Shown here: piece after piece, positions 1-4,680 of the stretch
How positions within the stretch are numbered: position 1 is the stretch's first letter
Layout of the letters: each line of letters begins with the position of its first letter
NCBI RefSeq assembly: GCF_000720255.1
Contig: NZ_JOJE01000091.1
Span: 1-5,066 of the forward strand
Length of the DNA: 5,066 bases
From: Streptomyces griseus subsp. griseus
GTDB taxonomy: Bacteria > Actinomycetota > Actinomycetes > Streptomycetales > Streptomycetaceae
Reading direction: 5' to 3'
The notes under the pieces: model-generated
What the model was told of the DNA's origin: nothing
What the model saw: only the letters and a program-made list of their open reading frames with translations
Databases searched by the model: none
Made by a program: the position numbers and the translations under genes

Positions 1-1
1 G

Positions 2-349
2 GGCGGCGACGAGGTCCGCGGGCGGCGCATGCCGTGGATGGCTTTCGCGGGCCGCCACGACGAGACGGACGCCGAGTCGCTGGTGCTCATGGTCGACGAT
101 GCGGCCAACCCGAGTCACCCGCCGCAGTGGTTCGCCCGTACAGAGGAGTTCGCCTGCCTCAACCCCGCACCGTTCTTCAGCGAGGAGCTGACCATCGAGG
201 ACGGGGCGACCGTGCGGTTCCGCTACGGCGTCGGGATCGCCGATGCCGACGCGAACGCGGCTCCCGCACTCGCCGACGCGGTACGCCGGGTGCTCACACC
301 GTCCGCACATGCCGCAGAATCCTCTGCAGGGCGCTTCGGGACGGAGTGA
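2..349 (+). CDS. DUF6807 / PmoA-like family protein, C-terminal 115 residues (5' end outside window)
   Basis: The frame is open from the window edge to the TGA at 347-349, so only the last 115 residues are present. What is seen: PWMAFAGRHDE (fragment residues 11-21), then NPSHPPQWFAR (36-46), then LNPAPFFSEELTIEDGATVRFRYGV. This order (small aromatic-rich strand, 'NPxHPxxWFxR', 'PxPFFxEELxxxxGxxxxxRY') is what I recall of the C-terminal half of the DUF6807 family, often named PmoA-like or methane-oxygenase-like in actinobacteria. The family is commonly found beside Gfo/Idh/MocA sugar oxidoreductases and LacI regulators, and its biochemical role is not settled. Those neighbours would lie upstream, outside the window. 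ATG codons at 29 and 38 are internal, because homologous sequence continues upstream of them. The last 15 or so residues (SAHAAESSAGRFGTE) look like a non-conserved tail. The family call is from memory of motifs, not a search. Confidence 0.72.
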   Translation, partial: GGDEVRGRRMPWMAFAGRHDETDAESLVLMVDDAANPSHPPQWFARTEEFACLNPAPFFSEELTIEDGATVRFRYGVGIADADANAAPALADAVRRVLTPSAHAAESSAGRFGTE

Positions 350-380
350 TCCGACCCTGCTCGCTGTGCAACCCCCCGAC

Positions 381-409
381 GTGCACTCCCCGCTCACCAG
401 GGAGTGCAC
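381..409 (+). terminator. Hairpin terminator after the DUF6807-like gene
   Basis: GTGCACTCCC (381-390) and GGGAGTGCAC (400-409) are perfect 10-bp inverted arms around a 9-nt loop, starting 31 nt after the upstream stop codon. No T-run follows, which is usual for actinomycete terminators. The perfect symmetry would also fit an operator, but no gene start lies nearby on either strand, so a terminator is the better reading. Confidence 0.6.
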
Positions 410-779
410 GCCTTCCTCGCCACCCCGGCCGCTGCGATCGCCGTAGACGCCACTCGTGACGGGCATCGCAACGGCCGGCTCCTGCTCGGCGAACCGTGAG
501 ACGGCGGGCGTCCTGACGCTGCTCAGTTCCTGCTCGCCTCGAACCGGACGAGGTGGCCGTGGCTGAGTGCGCGTACCTGTTGATGGCTGTCGGCCAATCC
601 CTGCCCGTAGCCACTGCAAGCGAGCGAAGCAGGAGGACAGTCCCGCGCGCAGCGCCGGCCTGTGGTGGGCGAGCAGCGAGGAACTCGGTCCTGAGCGCGG
701 AGCTTCGCGGTTCACTGTTGGTTCCCCGGCGCACGCACCGGCCGTAGCTCCTCCAGACCTAGCGCGTCCGTCTCCGCGC
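410..779. other. Intergenic stretch without a recognisable gene
   Basis: Short open frames exist on both strands here, as expected at this GC content, but none has a Shine-Dalgarno sequence at its start, a sustained third-position G/C bias, or a motif I recognise. A frame around 658-700 reads LWWASSEELGPER, which faintly recalls the part of a DDE transposase before its final conserved segment. It sits upstream of, and in a different frame from, the transposase debris at about 780-960. It may be more of the same relic, but I cannot support that. Confidence 0.45.
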
Positions 780-960
780 CTGAGCACGCAGTTCGCAACG
801 CGGCCCAGGTCGCCGGGTCGAGCCCGAGCGGGTGGCACGCACGAGCCGACTGAAGGGCCGGTTTCCCGGGCGGACTCGCCCCCGCCCGCGTCCGCCGTGA
901 CTTCCGGCACATTCGCTGCAAGACCGCCCACCCTGCCCGAGCACCTCCCCGGCCCGGATC
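780..960 (+). pseudogene. Decayed transposase fragment (NF041680-like), C-terminal part
   Basis: Read in the frame whose codons start at 866, nt 866-955 give PGGLAPARV followed by RRDFRHIRCKTAHPARAPPRPGSS. This closely resembles the C-terminal segment of a common actinobacterial putative transposase family (NF041680), which reads roughly 'PARVRRGFRNIRAKTxxPAGAPKPxRPGPGRPPGS'. Just upstream, in another frame, nt 789-812 give TQFATRP, which resembles the preceding 'HTQLRLARPL' segment. Frame shifts and an in-frame TGA at 851-853 break the reading, and the distal end diverges after PRPGSS. No start codon, catalytic core, terminal inverted repeats or target duplication can be found, so this is an old remnant that cannot move. 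The family assignment rests on remembered consensus. Confidence 0.5.
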
Positions 961-1130
961 TTCCCTCCTGACCGTCCACTTGGCCTCTCGGCCGGTGAGG
1001 GGGCCTCAGGCTGCCAGGAGTTTCGCTGAGAATAGTGTGTTGCGGGTGCAACAGGTGATGCTTGGCGCGGACGCCACGGATGCGGTGCTTGGTGGTGCTG
1101 GTCCGGGGGGCTGAACCTGATCGGCAGTGC

Positions 1131-1140
1131 ACAAAGGAGA
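1131..1140 (+). promoter_or_regulatory. Ribosome binding site of the kinase gene
   Basis: ACAAAGGAGA is the only strong purine-rich site in the 100 nt before the kinase domain. The GTG at 1152 lies 11 nt after it, slightly longer than the ideal spacing. This supports a start at 1152 rather than at the in-frame TTG 90 nt upstream (1062), which has no such site and would add a segment unlike any kinase N-terminus. A TTG at 1158 is a less likely alternative. Confidence 0.6.
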
Positions 1141-1151
1141 GGGCGCGGGGC

Positions 1152-2705
1152 GTGGAATTGCTGGACGAGTCGGATCCCGGGGCTGTTGGGGGTTATCCCC
1201 TGCTGGCGCGGCTCGGTGAGGGTGGCATGGGGCGGGTGTATCTGTCCCGGACGGTGTCGGGGCGTCCGCTGGCGCTGAAGACGGTGCGTGCCGAGTTCGG
1301 ACGGGAGCAGGGGTTCGAGGAGCGGTTCGCGCGGGAAATCCGTAACAGCGACCAGGTGCGCTCCCCCTGGACGCCTGCGGTGGTGGACTACAGCCCGGTG
1401 GGGCAGCGCCCGCAGTGGCTCGCCACCGAATACGTGGCGGCGCCGTCCCTGGCGGAGTGGGTGCGGCGGTACGGCCCGCTGCCCGAGCCGTGCGTACTGG
1501 CACTGGCTTCCGAACTTTTCGGGGCGCTGGGAGCGGTACACGGGGCCGGGCTGGCCCACCGGGATGTCAAGCCGTCCAATGTGCTGCTGGGCCGCCGTAG
1601 TCCGTTGCTCATCGATTTCGGAATCGCCCGCGCGAGGGAGGACTCGCGTCACACGAGGACCGGTGGTGTGATCGGCACTCCCGGCTATCTGGCGCCGGAG
1701 CAGGCGAGTGCCGGGGAATCGGGTGCGCCCGGTGATGTGTTCTCGCTGGCTGCGGTGCTGGTGTACGCGGCGACGGGACGGGGCCCGTTTTCCCGTCCGA
1801 ACGAGGAGTTCTCGCCCGCGGTGCAGCTCTACCGCATCGTGCATCAGGAGCCGAACCTCGACGGCGTTCCGACGGCCCTGATCCCGTTCTTGCGGTCCTG
1901 TCTGGCCAAGGACCCCGAGCAGCGGCCCACGCCCGGCACTGTCAGCGTTCTGTTGGAACGTCTGGGCGGCCGGTGCGGTACCTGGCCGCAGTTGCTGCCC
2001 GAGGCGCTGGAAAAAGATCTCACCGTGCGGGAGGAGGAGGCGCACGCGTTGATCTCCACGACAGTGCGATCGCCATCCGTGCCGGCTGTGTCACGTGAGC
2101 CCGAAGACGGCCCGGCTCCGGCCGACGCGGCGACCGCCGTCCTGCCGCCTTCCGACGCTGTGCGACGGTGGGTGTCAAGCCGTACCGGCAGGGTGGTCGT
2201 CGGGACCACGGCCGCGGCCCTGATGGCTACGGCAGGCACGTTCGTGGTGCAGCGCTTCTCCGGCGATGACGCCTCCGGCGGAACGCCTTCGCCGTCGTCC
2301 GCGGCCACATCGCTTCCCGCGGCCTGGGCAGGTACATGGGTCGGCACCGGGCCGGGCAATCCCACCCCCGACGATGATAATCAGCGCCGAACCAACCGGT
2401 TCACCTTCACTCTGACACTCCACCCGGCACAACGGGGTGAACTGGCGGGCAAGCAGGTCAGCAACGTGACCGAAGTGAACACCCGCCTTGAGCTGGGATG
2501 CACCGAGACCCTGCAATTGCGGGAGGTACGCAAAGCCTCAATGGTCCTCAAGGCTGTCACCAGCCAATCCACCGACCCGTCGGCCGAAGTGGCCTGCGCC
2601 ACAGGCAATGTCTACGTCGTCACGATGACCGGCCGAGACACCCTGAGCCTGAGCGACGAGGGTGACCAGTCCGCCGGGGCGCCGTCCACCCTCACCCGGC
2701 GGTGA
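1152..2705 (+). CDS. Transmembrane Hanks-type serine/threonine protein kinase with C-terminal extracytoplasmic domain
   Basis: GTG start, 517 residues. The cytoplasmic kinase domain (about residues 15-275) is complete: glycine loop GEGGMG (22-27), ATP-binding Lys43 in ALKTV, probable partner Glu62, catalytic loop HRDVKPSN (136-143), DFG (155-157), GTPGYLAPEQ at the end of the activation segment (175-184), structural Asp195 and Arg258. Residues 165-172 (SRHTRTGG) hold Ser/Thr that could be autophosphorylated. A Pro/Ala/Ser-rich linker (about 290-340) leads to one membrane helix (348-366, VVVGTTAAALMATAGTFVV) and a Ser/Pro/Gly-rich stalk. The outer domain (about 395-517) begins AWAGTWVGTGPG and has exactly two cysteines, C450 and C482, fit for a disulfide. 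Similar 'GTWxGT' beta-rich outer domains occur on other streptomycete kinases and may sense an unknown ligand. No PASTA repeats are present, so it is not the PknB cell-wall sensor. It stands alone, and its substrates cannot be inferred from neighbours. Confidence 0.95.
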   Translation: MELLDESDPGAVGGYPLLARLGEGGMGRVYLSRTVSGRPLALKTVRAEFGREQGFEERFAREIRNSDQVRSPWTPAVVDYSPVGQRPQWLATEYVAAPSLAEWVRRYGPLPEPCVLALASELFGALGAVHGAGLAHRDVKPSNVLLGRRSPLLIDFGIARAREDSRHTRTGGVIGTPGYLAPEQASAGESGAPGDVFSLAAVLVYAATGRGPFSRPNEEFSPAVQLYRIVHQEPNLDGVPTALIPFLRSCLAKDPEQRPTPGTVSVLLERLGGRCGTWPQLLPEALEKDLTVREEEAHALISTTVRSPSVPAVSREPEDGPAPADAATAVLPPSDAVRRWVSSRTGRVVVGTTAAALMATAGTFVVQRFSGDDASGGTPSPSSAATSLPAAWAGTWVGTGPGNPTPDDDNQRRTNRFTFTLTLHPAQRGELAGKQVSNVTEVNTRLELGCTETLQLREVRKASMVLKAVTSQSTDPSAEVACATGNVYVVTMTGRDTLSLSDEGDQSAGAPSTLTRR

Positions 2706-2945
2706 CGGCTGCGCCCGCCGACCACGCGATGCCAAGCCCTTCCCATCCATTGCCGGCTTCGCTGACGCCGTAGCGCCCCGTCGCCTGCGCCCTCCGCACG
2801 GACTCCCAGCCGCGACCTGCGTAAAGCAGTCCTGGTCGCCTCCTGATGGACGACCGGGACCGGCCGGTACGCAGCCCGGAGCGCGACGTCCAGGGCAGTA
2901 CGTGGGCGGCGCGGGAGCGCGAAGCGCAGCGGGAGGCAGGGGTGC
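2706..2945. other. Intergenic stretch after the kinase gene, no supported gene
   Basis: No convincing terminator hairpin follows the kinase stop codon. A 41-codon frame (ATG 2846 to TGA 2971, beginning MDDRDRPVRSPERDVQ) has high third-position G/C and its ATG overlaps the TGA of another short frame (2844-2846). However, there is no ribosome binding site and no recognisable motif, and it runs out where coding-like signal resumes in a different frame. It could be a frameshifted upstream part of the relic ending at 3054. Confidence 0.4.
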
Positions 2946-3054
2946 CGAGCCCGCCACCGGCATCGAGGTGATCAACCAGCACGGCCGGACAGTGCTTGCC
3001 ATGAGCGCCATGAACCCCTTCCTGCGCCGCCAGGTCATCATCGGGCCAGGATGA
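2946..3054 (+). pseudogene. Remnant of a gene's 3' end, possibly MaoC-like dehydratase C-terminus
   Basis: In the frame ending at the TGA 3052-3054, the last 35 codons (EPATGIEVINQHGR, then TVLAMSAMNPFLRRQVIIGPG) end in G or C at almost every third position, unlike the sequence just upstream in that frame. This looks like the tail of a once-functional gene. The pattern 'V-x-NQ-x-G-x-x-V-L-x-M-x-x-MN-x-x-x-RR' resembles the final strand-turn-strand of MaoC/hotdog-fold (R)-enoyl-CoA hydratases, which often end with 'evxNQxGexVlxxxxxxlxxrR'. No start codon, ribosome site or N-terminal hotdog sequence precedes it. A MaoC-type enzyme next to a PaaX-family regulator would be a plausible original pairing, but the assignment is a resemblance over about 25 residues and may be wrong. 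Confidence 0.33.
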
Positions 3055-3095
3055 CGGTTCGCTGCCACCCCTCGAAGAACGCCGGTGTTGTTCAC

Positions 3096-3114
3096 CCGGG
3101 CACTGTCCGGGCAC
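3096..3114. repeat. Tandem 8-bp direct repeat upstream of the PaaX-family gene
   Basis: CCGGGCAC occurs at 3096-3103 and again at 3107-3114, an 11-bp period that puts both copies on the same face of the DNA. TTCAC copies flank the pair (3091-3095, 3116-3120, 3121-3125), and an odd palindrome CCCGCC-G-GGCGGG follows at 3140-3152. The cluster lies about 80-140 bp before the chosen start codon, where an activator or autoregulatory site could sit. No known regulator motif is recognised. Confidence 0.35.
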
Positions 3115-3192
3115 CTTCACTTCACCGGTGCGCGGAGGTCCCGCCGGGCGGGCCGATCCCGGCGGAGCTCCACCCGACGATTTCCCAACCGT

Positions 3193-3198
3193 TAAAGT
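3193..3198 (+). promoter_or_regulatory. Possible -10 element of the PaaX-family gene
   Basis: TAAAGT fits the actinomycete TANNNT -10 pattern and is one of few A/T-rich spots in this region. It would place transcription start near 3205, about 18 nt before the GGAG ribosome site and 28 nt before the TTG start. No -35 hexamer is visible at the right distance. Confidence 0.3.
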
Positions 3199-3222
3199 GG
3201 TGCCGATCCTGTCCACCGCGTC

Positions 3223-3226
3223 GGAG
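3223..3226 (+). promoter_or_regulatory. Ribosome binding site deciding a TTG start
   Basis: GGAG ends 6 nt before the TTG at 3233, an ideal spacing. The other in-frame candidates, GTG at 3128, 3197 and 3200, have no Shine-Dalgarno match in front of them. Confidence 0.45.
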
Positions 3227-3232
3227 CCGACC

Positions 3233-4201
3233 TTGCCGAACCTGTCCCACCTCGAGGAGATCTTCTCCGACGAGGGTGACGGCGCCGCCGGCCCCGTGCG
3301 GTCGCCCGGCTGGCAGAGCACTGTCTCGCCACAGGGTCTCGCGGTGACGTTGATCGCCGACTACACGTTCCCCGTCCGGTCCTGGTTGCCGTCCGCGGCG
3401 ATCGTGGCGCTGCTCGGCGATTTCCAAGTGACCGCGGGCGCCGCCCGTACGACGATCAGCAGGCTGATGCGCCGTGGGGTGCTGGAGGGCAGCCGGCAAG
3501 GGCGGTACAGCTCCTACCGGCTGACGTCTCAGGCCGCCGTCGATCTGTGGAGCGGCGCCAGCTCGATCGCCACCTTCACCACTCAGCCCGACTCGTGGGA
3601 CGGACGGTGGACACTGATCGCCTTCTCCGTTCCGGAACAGGAGAGCACGCGGCGGCGGGCGTTGCGCACCGCGCTGCGTTGGCGCGGGTTCGCGCCGCTG
3701 TACGACGCGCTCTGGGTGTCGCCGCACCCCCTGACCCCCAAGGGGCGGATCGAGGTGGCCGACCTGGCGCGGGGAGCGGTGACCGTGTTCCGCGCGCGGC
3801 AGGAGGAACTGGACACGGACGTCGCCCGCAACCCGGTCGAATCGTGGGACCTGACCGGCATCGCCGAGCACTACCACGCGTTCATCAGTCGTTGGAGCGG
3901 CTTGCTTGCGCACATCAGCGCCGACGGCGTCACCGGTGCCGACGCGGTGCGCGCCCGGACCGAGGTCATGCACGCCTACCGGCACTTCCCCATCCTGGAC
4001 CCGTTGCTCCCCATCGGGCTGCTGCCATCCGACTGGCCCCGGTCACGGGCGCGGGAAGTCTGCGTCGCGGTGTACGACGGGCTGCTCCAGCCCGCCCAGG
4101 ACCATGTCCGCGCCGTGATGACCCGATTCGCGGAGGGACCTCACCTCGACGTCAGGGCCCATACGATCGCCGGCATGAGTGCGGGTATCGGTCACGGCTG
4201 A
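3233..4201 (+). CDS. PaaX-family transcriptional regulator
   Basis: PaaX-type proteins are DNA-binding repressors; the founding member represses phenylacetate degradation and is released by phenylacetyl-CoA. From the TTG the product is 322 residues, near family size. An acidic N-terminal extension (LEEIFSDEGD, 7-16) precedes a winged helix-turn-helix (about 36-98): SPQGLAVTLIADYTF, then WLPSAAIVALLGDF, the likely recognition helix AARTTISRLMRRGVLE (70-85), and wing SRQGRYSSYRLT (87-98). The central domain starts at DSWDGRWTLIAFSVPE (from 120) and includes RWRGFAPLYDALWVSPH. The C-terminal PaaX_C-like part has HAYRHFPILDPLLP (247-260) and LLPSDWP (263-269). It stands alone: no paa genes are in the window, so its target and inducer are unknown and the name paaX is not justified. 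The start is uncertain; GTG at 3197 or 3128 would add 12 or 35 residues that look non-conserved. Confidence 0.88.
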   Translation: MPNLSHLEEIFSDEGDGAAGPVRSPGWQSTVSPQGLAVTLIADYTFPVRSWLPSAAIVALLGDFQVTAGAARTTISRLMRRGVLEGSRQGRYSSYRLTSQAAVDLWSGASSIATFTTQPDSWDGRWTLIAFSVPEQESTRRRALRTALRWRGFAPLYDALWVSPHPLTPKGRIEVADLARGAVTVFRARQEELDTDVARNPVESWDLTGIAEHYHAFISRWSGLLAHISADGVTGADAVRARTEVMHAYRHFPILDPLLPIGLLPSDWPRSRAREVCVAVYDGLLQPAQDHVRAVMTRFAEGPHLDVRAHTIAGMSAGIGHG

Positions 4202-4227
4202 CAAGGGACCGTCGCGAGCGTGACCGG

Positions 4228-4252
4228 GCGGTGTGCGGAGACGCCACACCGC
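4228..4252 (+). terminator. Hairpin terminator after the PaaX-family gene
   Basis: GCGGTGTG (4228-4235) pairs perfectly with CACACCGC (4245-4252) around a 9-nt loop, 26 nt after the stop codon. A 3-nt bulge would let flanking GGGC and GCCC pair as well. There is no T-run. It separates the regulator from the downstream hydrolase promoter. Confidence 0.6.
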
Positions 4253-4312
4253 GCCGCCCGCCCCTCGATCTGTCGAATGCGCGTCGAAGACAACAGAGTT
4301 GGGCGCCAATGA

Positions 4313-4341
4313 TTGACAGACCGGTACCCGATCGGGACTCT
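4313..4341 (+). promoter_or_regulatory. Sigma70/HrdB-type promoter for the secreted hydrolase
   Basis: A perfect -35 TTGACA (4313-4318) is followed after 17 bp by GACTCT (4336-4341), which keeps the key A and T of a TANNNT -10 box. Transcription should start near 4348. This is the best promoter-like sequence in the window and points toward the gene at 4681. The resulting leader of about 333 nt is long, so a further promoter closer to the gene cannot be excluded. Confidence 0.55.
4327..4336. promoter_or_regulatory. Palindrome in the promoter spacer, possible operator
   Basis: CCCGATCGGG is a perfect 10-bp palindrome filling the region between the -35 and -10 hexamers. A protein bound here would block RNA polymerase. 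Its centre (4331.5) is 18 bp from that of the next palindrome. No named regulator matches. Confidence 0.35.
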
Positions 4342-4345
4342 GACT

Positions 4346-4353
4346 GTTGCAAC
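4346..4353. promoter_or_regulatory. Palindrome over the predicted transcription start
   Basis: GTTGCAAC is a perfect 8-bp palindrome centred at 4349.5, on the predicted +1. LacI/GalR-family operators often have a central CG, which this lacks. A spaced relative, TGTTGC-GGGT-GCAACA, occurs at 1038-1053 before the kinase gene, but the similarity may be chance. Confidence 0.3.
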
Positions 4354-4360
4354 CCCGATG

Positions 4361-4374
4361 TGGGAACGCTCCCA
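4361..4374. promoter_or_regulatory. CebR/CelR-like operator (14-bp palindrome)
   Basis: TGGGAACGCTCCCA differs at one base from TGGGAGCGCTCCCA, the palindromic operator bound by the LacI-family repressors CebR (Streptomyces) and CelR (Thermobifida), which leave DNA when cello-oligosaccharides are present. It starts about 13 nt after the predicted transcription start, a classic roadblock position. It suggests the downstream exported hydrolase is induced by cellulose breakdown products or a related sugar seen by a CebR paralogue. Binding is inferred from sequence only. Confidence 0.62.
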
Positions 4375-4397
4375 GAGGCGCGGCACACGACAAGTGG

Positions 4398-4413
4398 GAG
4401 GAGATGCCTCCTC
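4398..4413 (+). repeat. Small RNA hairpin in the leader
   Basis: GAGGAG (4398-4403) pairs with CTCCTC (4408-4413) around the loop ATGC. The 5' arm is a perfect Shine-Dalgarno sequence and the loop contains an ATG, so any translation start here would be hidden in the fold. It is short and without a T-run, so it is not a strong terminator. Confidence 0.3.
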
Positions 4414-4670
4414 TGTCACGCTTCCGCAGGGGGGCGGCAGGTGGTCACCGGCTCGCCGTCGCCGTGTCTCTGCCCGCAAGGCAACGCCACATCCATCACC
4501 GCCACGGTCGCTGCCACAGGCAGGACCGGAACGTCCTCCACCGTGCGTGATACGCCCACCTGACCACCCCCACGGCTACAACCCCACCACCTCGGTCAGT
4601 GCGACCGCCCCGGCATCACCGATGCCTCTTCCCGGCACCTGACCGAGCAGCGCTCCGCACCCCCCACACC

Positions 4671-4675
4671 AGGAG
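4671..4675 (+). promoter_or_regulatory. Ribosome binding site of the hydrolase gene
   Basis: AGGAG ends 5 nt before the ATG at 4681, making that start preferable to the in-frame ATG at 4687, which would be 11 nt away. Confidence 0.65.
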
Positions 4676-4680
4676 TCTTC

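Larger units (their letters stand above)
4375..4680 (+). other. Long untranslated leader of the hydrolase gene
   Basis: Between the operator and the hydrolase start no real gene is seen. Open frames here encode His/Arg/Pro-rich low-complexity peptides of the sort produced by random GC-rich DNA. One 48-codon frame (ATG 4404 to TGA 4550) directly abuts a GGAGGAG, leaving no room for proper spacing. The leader carries a small hairpin near its start (4398-4413). Confidence 0.4.

Noticed and set aside
567..971. A 134-codon plus-strand frame in the gap before the kinase
   Set aside because: Pro/Ser/Ala-rich with no start signals; the recognisable transposase-like peptide lies in a different frame of the same interval.
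996..1008. TGAGG-GGG-CCTCA hairpin as a terminator
   Set aside because: Five-bp stem with a 3-nt loop and no gene immediately upstream to terminate.
1038..1053. TGTTGC-GGGT-GCAACA inverted repeat before the kinase gene as an operator
   Set aside because: Only 6-bp arms, no promoter hexamers placed around it, and no known regulator match.
759..2045. A 428-codon minus-strand frame opposite the kinase gene
   Set aside because: It is the antisense shadow of a high-GC gene: Arg/Pro/His-rich, no motifs, no ribosome site, and it overlaps a clearly real kinase.
2846..2971. A 41-codon frame with an ATG overlapping a preceding TGA, suggestive of translational coupling
   Set aside because: No ribosome site, no motif and no real upstream gene to couple to; kept only as possible gene debris.
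3547..4563. A 338-codon plus-strand frame overlapping the PaaX-family gene
   Set aside because: Arg/Ala-rich out-of-frame translation of the regulator that runs on into the terminator and promoter region; no motif and no ribosome site.
4313..4642. A 109-codon plus-strand frame before the hydrolase
   Set aside because: Its TTG start is the -35 hexamer itself, and the product is low-complexity Pro/Arg/His; it covers the promoter and leader.
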